From: an uncultured Nostocoides sp.
Lineage (GTDB): Bacteria > Actinomycetota > Actinomycetes > Actinomycetales > Dermatophilaceae
NCBI GenBank assembly: GCA_936931335.1
Contig: CAKZIH010000176.1
Location: forward strand, 1 to 17,354
DNA: 17,354 nucleotides
Reading direction: 5' to 3'
A program made the position numbers and the translations under genes. The notes beneath the pieces are model-generated. The model had not been told where the DNA came from, did not search any database, and saw only the letters and a list, made by a program, of their open reading frames with translations. This document shows, in pieces, positions 6,890 to 13,503 of this stretch (the stretch's first letter is position 1; the number at the start of each line of letters is the position of its first letter).

Positions 6890-8115
6890 CGGTTCTCCTT
6901 CTGGGGGATGAGGGTCATGACGTTGAAGATGCGGCTACCGCCAGCGGACTGGAGAACCAGGGGACGGGTGGATCTCGGGGGTGGCCCGAGGCTGGCCTGG
7001 TCCAGGTGGATTCGGTAGGGGAGAGCGGGGTGGGCCTGATGCAGAAGTTCATTGACCGCCTTGTCCCACTCGGTGTCGGCGATTCGCAGCCGCCAGCACA
7101 CAGCGGCGCGTAGTTCCCACACGGGCGCGTACATGGTCGCCGGGGCGGTCGTGCGTCGTTCCTGCCACACGTCCAAGAGGGCGGCGAGAGCCTGCCGACG
7201 AATATCGGGACCGGTTCGTCGGCTGATGCTCACGGCTGGACCGGAGCCCTCGACGGTTCCAGTGCCCCACAGCCGCAGCGCGTAGGGGCCGGGGGCGTAA
7301 TAGCTGAAATTGCCGACGCCAAGAAACCTGGTCCAGCGCCGCATGAGTTCCATGCTGATGTAGTCGATCGGGCAGCCGCTGGCCGCGAAGGCAACCTTGG
7401 TGACTGCTTCTTCGCAGGTCTTAAGGAACTCTTTGCGGGTATGGGTCGCTTTCCGGGCGGCGCGCCGGTCGCGTATCCGCTCCACGTAGCTGCGGACGCC
7501 CGACTCTATGGCCGATGGATCCGCTGCCCAGCCGACGGCGCCGGCGTCGGCGGCGGCGGCGACGGCTTGGATGAGGTCCTCGAGATAGAGGTCCTCAGAC
7601 AAGTGCCGGTCCCGATCCCAGCGGAGCAACGGGATGGTGAAGGTGGGGGAGGGGCTGTCAGGGTGCGCGCCGATGGCCTTGAGGAAACCGCCGAGTTGCG
7701 GATGCGCATCGATCAGGACGCCGGCCAGTGTTGTATAGGCCGTTGGACGATCCTGCCGGACGAGGTCGGTCCACGTCCGACCGGGCGGCAAAAGGTCGAA
7801 CCGGTCATTGCTGTGCAGGTAGGCCGAGTTCGGCCCGGACGGGAGCACCTGACGCTCGATCCAACCGAGCCGCATCATCTCTTTGAGAACCTCGACCGCG
7901 TTGTTGACATATTTGTGTGCGTCCCGCTCGAGCAGGTCCCACTTGGCCTCGTTAAAGGCCCCCTCGAAATCTGCGTCGCGATCGAGATCCTGCGCTCGGC
8001 GTACCAGCGCCCTCCGGATCTCTTCGAAGCTGGACCCCTGAGCGACCTGTTCACCTGCGACCTCGAAATAGGACAAGTCCTGGAGCCGAGGGATCGCCCG
8101 ACCCCCGGTGCTCAC
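6886..8115 (-). CDS. Winged-helix-containing protein of unknown family, cassette gene 2
   Basis: A 409-residue soluble protein with no recognised catalytic motif. Residues about 50-115 read like a winged helix: a long helix (HKYVNNAVEVLKEMMRLGWI), then a wing and a 'FDLLPPG' turn. The C-terminal part (VWELRAAVCWRLRI, then WDKAVNELLHQAHPALPYRI) looks like a second one. The middle has basic helices (YVERIRDRRAARKATHTRKE). The start is GTG at 8115, chosen because it overlaps the stop of the upstream gene in GTGA; the open frame extends to 8478 but that part only mirrors gene 1. The stop overlaps the ATPase start. It could be the DNA-binding or sensor subunit of the complex; this is inference from position and fold impression. 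Confidence 0.75.
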   Translation of the reverse strand: MSTGGRAIPRLQDLSYFEVAGEQVAQGSSFEEIRRALVRRAQDLDRDADFEGAFNEAKWDLLERDAHKYVNNAVEVLKEMMRLGWIERQVLPSGPNSAYLHSNDRFDLLPPGRTWTDLVRQDRPTAYTTLAGVLIDAHPQLGGFLKAIGAHPDSPSPTFTIPLLRWDRDRHLSEDLYLEDLIQAVAAAADAGAVGWAADPSAIESGVRSYVERIRDRRAARKATHTRKEFLKTCEEAVTKVAFAASGCPIDYISMELMRRWTRFLGVGNFSYYAPGPYALRLWGTGTVEGSGPAVSISRRTGPDIRRQALAALLDVWQERRTTAPATMYAPVWELRAAVCWRLRIADTEWDKAVNELLHQAHPALPYRIHLDQASLGPPPRSTRPLVLQSAGGSRIFNVMTLIPQKENR

Positions 8116-8453
8116 GCGGCCTCCCCCAGCCGCGACCCCGGGGAAGGCCGGTGATACGGCTCGGTCCGCCGAACATGTCGCGGTTCCCACCCCCCCTGCT
8201 CCCACGCCCGCGCGATCGACCGCTCGAAAACGGTCAGGACAGCGCCATCGCGAACGAGGAAGCACACTCCGGGCAGGTCGCGTGGGTACAAGAACATCAG
8301 GCCAGGGGCTGCGGCCGCCGGTGTCCAAGGCCGCGGACGACGAGTGGCCACCGCCGTGGCCGCCTGCGCCCGAATGCGACGTGAAGCCTCTGCCGCTGAC
8401 ACTGGAGCCACTCGCTGTTGATAACGCTCGACGGCGTGGCGGGTAGGGAACAT
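8112..8453 (-). CDS. Small H-x3-RY-x2-RV protein, cassette gene 1 (possible BECR/DUF4258-like)
   Basis: A 113-residue protein beginning MFPTRHAVERYQQRVAPVSA. The opening H-x3-RY-x2-RV helix and the later strand pattern FLYPRDLPGVCFLVRDGAVL, then TVFER, resemble small proteins of the DUF4258 / RelE-like (BECR) type, some of which are ribonuclease toxins. I cannot confirm catalytic residues. GGAGG at 8463-8459 fits the ATG at 8453 (5-base gap) better than the ATG at 8456 (2 bases) or the GTG at 8498 (no Shine-Dalgarno). Its stop overlaps the GTG of gene 2. It leads the operon, so it could be a regulator, an alarm, or a toxin held in check by the other subunits. The C-terminal 30 residues are basic and probably unstructured. 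Confidence 0.6.
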   Translation of the reverse strand: MFPTRHAVERYQQRVAPVSAAEASRRIRAQAATAVATRRPRPWTPAAAAPGLMFLYPRDLPGVCFLVRDGAVLTVFERSIARAWEQGGWEPRHVRRTEPYHRPSPGSRLGEAA

Positions 8454-8762
8454 CATGACCTCCGAGGGAGACAGGCACCGAAGTTGTTGGTGCCTCACCA
8501 GTGTTCCGCTTACCGCTTCAACTTTCTTGAGGTATTTGGTGCTCTTACGGCAAGAGGGTCGAACGCACTAAAAAAGTTTCGCGTAGTAGCGGCTGGCTAG
8601 CGGCAGGGGTAGCCGCGGGCCTAGACGTACCAGTCGCACAAGTTGAATGCCGATCCGTTCGGACACTCGTGCTGACCCAGCCTGTCGCCGCCGATTCTTC
8701 ACCCCTTCTTCGAGGCATCAGCGTCACGGCTGTAGAGAAGACAGGTCAGCCAGAATGGAGCG
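8454..8762. other. Intergenic region upstream of the cassette and of the monooxygenase gene
   Basis: Divergent intergenic region between the leftward cassette and the rightward 8763 gene. It must hold the cassette promoter but no convincing -35/-10 pair can be picked. A hairpin-like repeat lies at 8473-8495 (listed separately) and a weaker 6-bp repeat (GCGGCT / AGCCGC) at 8589-8616. A short A-rich tract occurs at 8570-8575. No tRNA end or direct repeat that would mark an island boundary was seen. Confidence 0.4.
8473..8495. promoter_or_regulatory. 23-bp inverted repeat in the cassette leader
   Basis: AGGCACC and GGTGCCT are perfect 7-bp arms around a 9-base spacer. The repeat lies 20 bases before the ATG of cassette gene 1 and 10 bases upstream of its Shine-Dalgarno sequence. 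It may be an operator for a dimeric regulator or a leader-RNA hairpin. Confidence 0.45.
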
Positions 8763-9089
8763 ATGATCTTCATCACCGCAAAGTTCCGCGTGCGCAGCGA
8801 AGACGCCGACGCGTGGCCGGAAATCTCCCGGTCCTTCACCGAGGCCACCCGCGCCGAGCCCGGCTGCCTCTGGTTCGACTGGTCGCGCAGTCTCGATGAC
8901 CCCAACGAGTATGTGCTCGTCGAGGCGTTCCGCGACTCCGACGCCGGCGGGAAGCATGTGAACTCCGACCACTTCCGCCAGGCCCAACAGGATCTGCCGC
9001 CGCACCTGGCGGAAACCCCGCGCATCGTCAATATGGAGGTGCCCGGGACCGACTGGTCGAAGCTCGGCGAATTGGCCGTCGACGACTGA
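8763..9089 (+). CDS. Antibiotic biosynthesis monooxygenase-domain protein (YgiN-like)
   Basis: A 108-residue single-domain protein of the dimeric alpha/beta barrel ABM fold, the usual size for YgiN-type putative quinol monooxygenases. Typical features are the first strand FITAKFRVRSED, the 'F..A.R.EPGC..FDW' stretch (residues 25-40), a central strand EYVLVEAFRD, and a helix with HVNSDHFRQ (His before the 'HF' pair). Members of this family act without a cofactor on quinones or heme-like substrates, but many have no known substrate. GGAG lies just before the ATG. It is followed by a gap and a convergent regulator gene, so it is probably monocistronic. Confidence 0.85.
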   Translation: MIFITAKFRVRSEDADAWPEISRSFTEATRAEPGCLWFDWSRSLDDPNEYVLVEAFRDSDAGGKHVNSDHFRQAQQDLPPHLAETPRIVNMEVPGTDWSKLGELAVDD

Positions 9090-9123
9090 TCTGCACGTTG
9101 ACCCCGGGCAGGGAGTGCCCCGC

Positions 9124-9567
9124 TCAGCGCGCTTGCCCCGGCTCCAGGGCACGGGCCAGGGCGGCCGTGGTCGAGGCCGCCGAGGCGGTGGCGGTTGGGC
9201 CCAGGATGGCCAGGCAGGAGATCAATGTCGCGACCTGCGCGGTGCTCAACGTGAGTTCGTGACGGCGCCGCGCGACCGCCAAGGTATGCCAGCCCGCACG
9301 CCCCGGCTGCGACCGGATCGGGACGCCGGCATCCCGCAGGCGTTCCAGGTCACGTTCGACCGTGCGCGCCGAGACGCCGAGTTCTTGGGCCAGGGCCGGC
9401 ACGGGGCGGGGAACCGGGGCCGCGGCGACCAGGATTTCGATCAGCCGCTGCTGGCGTTCCACCCGGCACAGCGCCAGATGCCCATCCCGGGAGCGCGTGG
9501 CCAGCGCGATGAGTGGCTCCATGGGCGCGATCTTAAATCCCGCCACCGGCGTGACGGGGTTCGCCAT
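9124..9567 (-). CDS. Short HTH regulator (YafY/DeoR-like N-terminal domain)
   Basis: A 147-residue protein with an HTH_11-type DNA-binding domain: RQQRLIEILVAA, then VPALAQELGVSARTVERDLE and LRDAGVPI, then a wing. This is how YafY-type WYL regulators begin, but those run to about 300 residues with a ligand-binding WYL domain; here only about 60 residues follow, ending GQAR. It is either a short family member or a 3'-truncated one. The start at 9567 has AGGACGG upstream; ATG at 9522 (MEPLIALATR) is an alternative. It sits head-to-head with a broken NTF2-like gene, so it may once have controlled that gene from the lost intergenic region. Confidence 0.7.
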   Translation of the reverse strand: MANPVTPVAGFKIAPMEPLIALATRSRDGHLALCRVERQQRLIEILVAAAPVPRPVPALAQELGVSARTVERDLERLRDAGVPIRSQPGRAGWHTLAVARRRHELTLSTAQVATLISCLAILGPTATASAASTTAALARALEPGQAR

Positions 9568-9584
9568 TACCGTCCTGCGGCAGG

Positions 9585-9949
9585 GACAACGCACAAGACA
9601 TCGCCCGCGACTTCTTCGACCGCTACGCCCAGGCATTGCTGGAGCACGACAGCAAGACGCTGTCCGAGCTGTATGCCGTGCCCAGCCTCATCGCCTTCCC
9701 CGGGCAGGTCATCCCGGTCGCCGACGCAAGGAGACCCAGGAGCTCTTCGACCAGGGGTGGGACCAGTACGAAGGGGTGACCGAGGCGGAGCACGCGATCA
9801 CCATCGTCGCCTCGACGGAGCACAGCATTTGGGCGGATGTCACCTGGACCTATGGCGGCGAGCCCCGCGAGCGGTTCATCTACCAGTTGCTCAAGGACGG
9901 CAACGACTGACAGGTCGGGGTGCTCACCCCGCTGGACCAGAACGACTGA
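9585..9949 (+). pseudogene. NTF2-like (SnoaL-fold) protein, pseudogene with several lesions
   Basis: The N-terminal half reads DNAQDIARDFFDRYAQALLE and onward to FPGQVIPVADA in one frame. The C-terminal half, KETQELFDQGWDQYEGVTEA to YQLLKDGND, is in the next frame. A one-base deletion at 9727/9728 explains the switch (GACGC-AAGGAG; a missing C restores frame). The reading then hits TGA at 9908, where QVGVLTPLDQND follows in frame; a Trp codon changed to TGA is likely. No start codon lies between the upstream in-frame stop and the first homologous codon, so the 5' end is also lost. The whole would be a small dimeric NTF2-like protein of about 120 residues. Family assignment is by motif memory. 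Confidence 0.7.
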
Positions 9950-10006
9950 CGACTATGGGTGCGTATCCTCGCGGGTGCGGCGAGCACCGGCGAGAGCGCG
10001 CGCCAT

Positions 10007-10028
10007 TCCGGCCCGGACTCTGGCCGGA
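10007..10028 (-). terminator. Possible hairpin terminator after the L,D-transpeptidase gene
   Basis: Perfect 7-bp arms TCCGGCC / GGCCGGA around an 8-base loop lie immediately downstream of the stop codon on the minus strand. There is no T-tract, so this would be a non-canonical GC-rich terminator of the kind common in high-GC actinobacteria. Confidence 0.35.
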
Positions 10029-10029
10029 C

Positions 10030-11442
10030 TCAGTGGTGTGAGACGACCGGGGTGCCCACGGGCGCCCAGTCGTAAATCCATTTCGCGGTGGAGATCGGCA
10101 GGTTCACGCAGCCGTGGGAGGCGGCATACCCGAAGCTGTCACGCCAATAGGCGCCGTGCAGCGCCTCGCCGCCGTTGAAGAAGGAGGACCACGGCACATC
10201 CGGGGTCTCGTAGTCGCTGCCGTCGGCGTTCTGGCCGCGCATCGTCATCAGCGGGTTCTTCCAATAGATCTGGAAGGTGCCGACATCCGTCGGCGTCGCC
10301 GGCGCGCCATTGACCATGAGGACCGGGCCGAGCACGGCCGTGCCCCCGACGTATGCGGTCATCGTGTGCCGGGAGAGGTTGACGTCGATCCACTTCTCGC
10401 CGCTGGCCGCCGGATAGGCCAGATTTTCCGCGCCGGCGGCGATGGTGCGCTCGGTCCAGGTCGCCGGGACCGCTTTGGTGGTGAACGCGGTCGTCTTGCC
10501 CTGGCCGTCATTCAGCGCACGGGTGAGGGTGCTGGCCACCGCGTCCGCATTCTTGACCCGCCGCCCGTCGCTGGCGTCGGTGACCACGCGGGCCACCTTC
10601 CCGGCGGAGGTGACATAGCGAACCCCGTTGGTGGGATCGGTATTCACAGACTTCGCCTGGGTCGCGACCCAGGCAGCGATCCGGTCCTTAGCTACCTCCG
10701 GGCGTTCGCCGGCTGTGGTCGGCAATTGCACCCAGGACGCCTTGTCTCGCGCGCTGGCGGTGAACGTCTGCGTCCCGTCCTTGATCCGGACCGGAGCCGC
10801 GACGATGGCATTGGCCGCCTTCGCCACCGCTTGGCCCGCCGCGGTGGAGACCGCGGGCGCCTGCTCGCGCACGTCGGCGGAGGCCTGCGCCGAGCTCAGG
10901 CGGCGCGCAGCGGAGGCGACGGCCTCGTCGAGTTCGGGCGCGGCGAGCGAGCGCCCGGACTTGGCCGGGGTGACCGCGAAGGTGGTGCCATCGGAGCCCA
11001 AGGCGACCTTGGCGTCCTGGGCCGGACGGGCATAGGCACGGCCCAACTGCATAAGATAGGCCTTGCGGGTCGCCGCATCGGTGCTGGCCACGGCCTCGAC
11101 GGAGCGTGCCTCGAGCACGGCCTCCGCATACGACTTCCAGTCGCGGTTGGCGGCGAATACCCGGTCCACGGTCGCGTCGATGTCGACGATGGTGCCCAGG
11201 TCGGCCAGGCTCGCGGTCTTGGTGCCATCGGGCAGCGCAAGGGTGATCTCGACCTGATCGGCCCGTTGGCGCAGCGCCGCGGCGACCTCATCGCGCGTCT
11301 TGCCGGCCACATCCATACCGGCCACGCTGCTGCCGGGCAGCGCCCGGTCGCGGTAGTAGAACCCGTATGCCGAGCCGCTCACCCCGAGCACGACGGGCAC
11401 GGCCACCGCCCCCGAAACCAACGCCTTGGTCCGACGCTTCAC
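10030..11442 (-). CDS. L,D-transpeptidase (YkuD) with N-terminal anchor
   Basis: A 470-residue cell-wall enzyme that would make 3-3 peptidoglycan cross-links outside the membrane. Residues 7-28 (ALVSGAVAVPVVLGVSGSAY) form a membrane anchor or uncleaved signal after the basic MKRRTK start. The next ~300 residues look like two peptidoglycan-binding/VanW-type repeats (ALPGSSVAGMDVAGKTRDEV is typical of the first). The YkuD domain spans about 340-470 and carries His429 and the active-site motif SHGCVNLP with His443 and Cys445. The start is GTG, with AAGGGGG about 10 bases upstream. It lies 81 bases downstream of the TetR gene on the same strand and may have its own promoter. Length and architecture are normal for actinobacterial members. 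Confidence 0.9.
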   Translation of the reverse strand: MKRRTKALVSGAVAVPVVLGVSGSAYGFYYRDRALPGSSVAGMDVAGKTRDEVAAALRQRADQVEITLALPDGTKTASLADLGTIVDIDATVDRVFAANRDWKSYAEAVLEARSVEAVASTDAATRKAYLMQLGRAYARPAQDAKVALGSDGTTFAVTPAKSGRSLAAPELDEAVASAARRLSSAQASADVREQAPAVSTAAGQAVAKAANAIVAAPVRIKDGTQTFTASARDKASWVQLPTTAGERPEVAKDRIAAWVATQAKSVNTDPTNGVRYVTSAGKVARVVTDASDGRRVKNADAVASTLTRALNDGQGKTTAFTTKAVPATWTERTIAAGAENLAYPAASGEKWIDVNLSRHTMTAYVGGTAVLGPVLMVNGAPATPTDVGTFQIYWKNPLMTMRGQNADGSDYETPDVPWSSFFNGGEALHGAYWRDSFGYAASHGCVNLPISTAKWIYDWAPVGTPVVSHH

Positions 11443-11499
11443 CGCATTTGCCCCCTTCTCGCGATCTCCGCGACCGCGCCCCCTCGATCCGGACAGTAT

Positions 11500-11520
11500 G
11501 CCGCGTCACCGGTCCGCGGC
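11500..11520 (-). terminator. Possible GC-rich hairpin between TetR and L,D-transpeptidase genes
   Basis: Arms GCCGCG / CGCGGC around a 9-base loop sit just after the TetR stop codon. There is no T-tract. It would separate the regulator from the downstream gene. Confidence 0.25.
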
Positions 11521-11523
11521 CCG

Positions 11524-12291
11524 CTATCGGGCATCGTCGGGAGCCGGCCGCCCGTTCGCCTCCTCGGCACGCTGGCGCACAACGTGCCGCAAACCACTGA
11601 GCATCATGACCAAGCCGGCCCGGAAATCGTCGGCGTCATCGTGCTGGGCGAAGATGTCTGCCACCTCGTGCACGAAGGGGAACTCCTGCGGGTCCAGCGC
11701 CCGCCAGCCATCGGCATAGACCTCGATCTCGGCGCGATCGGGACCCGGTTGCCGACCGCCGCCACCGCGCTCGGGGGCCAGTTGAGCGCCGGCCCCGATG
11801 ACATAGTTGAGCAACGCCGACAACGCCCAAAAGCGTTGTCGCGAAGACAGATCCAGCCGCTGAAGCTGCTGCCCGAAGCGTTCGTACAGCCGGATCGCCT
11901 GGGGCTGCAGATCGACATTGCGCAGCAGATAGTTCGACACCCAGGGGTGCTCGAGCATCGCGCCGAAGAGCAGCAGGCTCATCGCGCGCAGGCTCTCGAC
12001 CGGGTCCGGCTCTTGGGTATGCGGTTCGCACGCCGCCAGCACCTCGCCCATCACCGCGTCGGTGGCCCGGTCCAGCAGTTCATCCTTGCCCGCGACATAC
12101 CAATAGATGCTGCCTACGCCCCCGCCGAGGCGCGCGGCGAGCTCGCGGAAGGTCAGCGCGGCCTCACCGGACTCGTCGAGCAGCGTGATTGCCGTCTCGA
12201 GGATGGCCTCCAGCGAGTGCGACGAACGCTGGCGCCCGCGGGACGCCGCGCGAGCGTCGGAACTGCGGGGGGCGGGCGGCATACGGGCCAT
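11524..12291 (-). CDS. TetR-family transcriptional regulator
   Basis: A 255-residue repressor-type protein. The HTH lies at residues 47-73 (LTFRELAARLGGGVGSIYWY, then VAGKDELL), the standard TetR signature, preceded by the first helix ILETAITLLDESGE. The rest is a helical ligand/dimer domain with a TetR_C look (LLFGAMLEHPWVSNYLL). I chose ATG at 12291; ATG at 12312 falls inside the palindromic operator and would add MCQVPGL. No good Shine-Dalgarno sequence precedes 12291, so it may be leaderless. It faces an operator and the remains of an MFS transporter, the usual arrangement for a TetR that represses a drug-efflux gene, so it may now control only itself. Confidence 0.88.
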   Translation of the reverse strand: MARMPPAPRSSDARAASRGRQRSSHSLEAILETAITLLDESGEAALTFRELAARLGGGVGSIYWYVAGKDELLDRATDAVMGEVLAACEPHTQEPDPVESLRAMSLLLFGAMLEHPWVSNYLLRNVDLQPQAIRLYERFGQQLQRLDLSSRQRFWALSALLNYVIGAGAQLAPERGGGGRQPGPDRAEIEVYADGWRALDPQEFPFVHEVADIFAQHDDADDFRAGLVMMLSGLRHVVRQRAEEANGRPAPDDAR

Positions 12292-12310
12292 TAAACCCGG
12301 GACTTGGCAC

Positions 12311-12355
12311 ATTATCGAACATAATTCGATTATAGAACTCAGTTCGATAATCGAA
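12311..12355. promoter_or_regulatory. Palindrome-rich operator next to TetR gene
   Basis: AT-rich block with nested inverted repeats: ATTATCGAAC (12311-12320) pairs with GTTCGATAAT (12342-12351); ATAATTCGATTAT (12321-12333) is a palindrome with a 3-base centre; TTCGATAATCGAA (12343-12355) is a palindrome with a 1-base centre. It stands out from the high-GC surroundings and lies 20 bases before the TetR start. It is probably the autoregulatory binding site and overlaps the promoters. Confidence 0.7.
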
Positions 12356-12380
12356 TGGCGTTCGAGAGGAGCACTCCACT

Positions 12381-12534
12381 GCCGCCGGGATCTTCACGTT
12401 CACCAGCGGCGTCGAGCGCGGCTGGGGCGCACCGCTCACGCTCAGCTCCGCGGCCGTCGCCGTGATCGGCGCGGGTCGCCGGCTATGGCGCCAACGCGCT
12501 GACCTCCTCGCGCACCACAGAAGAGACGCACTAG
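12381..12534 (+). pseudogene. MFS drug-transporter remnant
   Basis: In one frame the sequence reads AAGIFTFTSGVERGWGAPLT, followed by LSSAAVAVIGAG. This resembles the inter-helix loop and next membrane helix of DHA2-type MFS exporters ('GxxxxxGWxxPLTL' then a hydrophobic helix). From about 12472 another frame carries GYGANALTSSRTTEETH and a TAG at 12532, possibly the old C-terminus. There is no start codon with a Shine-Dalgarno sequence and most of the ~14-helix protein is missing, so this is a deletion remnant. The divergent TetR gene and operator support the reading. Short length keeps confidence moderate. Confidence 0.5.
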
Positions 12535-12748
12535 CTCATGGTCACTGAATCGATCACCGCGGCCAGGTCTACTGGGCGAGGTAGCTCGTCGACCTGGCCG
12601 TCGTGATCCGTGACGACTCCCCTCCCACCCGCGAAATAGCCGACCTCACCTTGACGGGGGTATTCCGCACCCGCGCTGACCGCCCGGCTGCACCGAGCCG
12701 CCCAGGGGATGCAGCAGCAACGGCATCCTCGTTGAAGTACCTCGAACT
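12535..12748. other. Non-coding stretch with a long inverted repeat
   Basis: I see no convincing gene here. The notable element is a 41-base imperfect hairpin at 12560-12600: 10-bp arms CGGCCAGGTC / GACCTGGCCG, with an inner CGAG / CTCG pair. No T-tract follows it on either strand. It may be a terminator-like structure, or a scar of the deletion that removed the MFS gene. Confidence 0.4.
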
Positions 12749-13006
12749 TTGGGTCGGCCGAGAGGAGGCCCGGTTGTCGCGGTCGCTTATGTCGACGTCA
12801 ACTCGTGGTTTTGCCTGTACCCGCCCGAGACGGCCGACTTCCGCGTTAACGACGCACTCTTCCGCGACCACTTTTCCTACGTTCCCAACTATGAGCATTT
12901 CCGGGTCACTCCGGAGCAGGCGCGCGAATATATGGCCTCTCAGAGGCGGGCACCGTCCATCGGCGGACCTCACATCTGCCCGGACTCGAGCGACTACCAG
13001 GTATGA
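12749..13006 (+). CDS. Small hypothetical protein, possibly 5'-truncated
   Basis: An 85-residue reading whose latter part (YVDVNSWFCLYPPETADF, then FRDHFSYVPNYEHFRVTPEQ, ending PDSSDYQV) has a protein-like, aromatic-rich composition unlike the neighbouring frames. I do not recognise the family. It ends in an ATGA overlap with the DUF1203 gene, so the two are coupled. The start is uncertain: TTG at 12749 is the only in-frame start codon, yet a good AGGAGG lies at 12763-12768, after it and before a GTT. That suggests a lost start codon or a truncated 5' end. No membrane segment or known catalytic motif is seen. Confidence 0.5.
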   Translation: MGRPRGGPVVAVAYVDVNSWFCLYPPETADFRVNDALFRDHFSYVPNYEHFRVTPEQAREYMASQRRAPSIGGPHICPDSSDYQV

Positions 13007-13503
13007 CGACCACCTTTTCCGGGCTCAACCCCGACGAACTCGCCCAGGTCCTCGCGCACGGTATCGATCACGCTGGGAACCCGGTCACGCCATTCGTCGA
13101 CGATGACGGCGGGTGGCCATTGCGCTGCTGCCTCACCGATTCCGCACCCGGAGAGCAGCTCGCCATCATCGCCTTCTCGAACTTCCCGTGGACCAGCGCA
13201 TACCGGACCACCGGACCGGTTGTCGTCCATGCCGAGCCTTGCGCGGGGAGTTCGGGTGACTATCCCGTCCAGTTCGAGGCTCGCGACCAGGTCGTGCGGG
13301 CATACGGGCGCGACGGCGGCCGGGAACGCGCCCTGGTCTATGACCTCAACACTCTCGTGCCTGCGGGCGGCGGGCTCGCCGACGAGATCGAACGGATCCT
13401 GGCGGATCCCCGCGTCGAGTTCGTCCAGGCTGCCAATGTGCTCGCGGGCTGCTACAGCTTCACGGCCCGGCACAATGGCGGGCATGACCTCGTGTCTGAG
13501 TGA
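13003..13503 (+). CDS. DUF1203 domain-containing protein
   Basis: A 166-residue protein matching my memory of the DUF1203 family: an N-terminal 'FSGLNPDELAQVL' segment, a central WPLRCCLTDSAPGEQLAIIA, FSNFPWTSAYRTTGPVVVHA, and a C-terminal helix ADEIERILADPRVEFV followed by ANVLAGCYSFTARH. The PLR-C(C)L motif with a cysteine pair followed by an acidic DxxPGE turn is typical. Function of the family is not known. Its ATG overlaps the stop of the preceding 85-residue ORF, and its end overlaps the nitroreductase start by 20 bases, so the three probably share a transcript. Confidence 0.75.
   Translation: MTTTFSGLNPDELAQVLAHGIDHAGNPVTPFVDDDGGWPLRCCLTDSAPGEQLAIIAFSNFPWTSAYRTTGPVVVHAEPCAGSSGDYPVQFEARDQVVRAYGRDGGRERALVYDLNTLVPAGGGLADEIERILADPRVEFVQAANVLAGCYSFTARHNGGHDLVSE

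Noticed and set aside
6886..8478. A 530-residue start for cassette gene 2 at 8478
   Set aside because: The first 120 residues mirror cassette gene 1 in another frame and are low-complexity; the GTGA overlap at 8115 gives a better start.
8589..8616. GCGGCT/AGCCGC repeat as a terminator of the cassette or an att site
   Set aside because: Arms are only 6 bp with a 16-base loop, it lies upstream of the cassette, and no second copy was seen.
10114..12294. A 726-codon plus-strand open frame
   Set aside because: It is antisense to the L,D-transpeptidase and TetR genes, is rich in Arg, Gly and His as expected of a high-GC shadow frame, and shows no domain.
13103..13483. N-terminal extension of the nitroreductase
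   Set aside because: It lies inside the DUF1203 gene in another frame and is Ser/Pro/Arg-rich noise.
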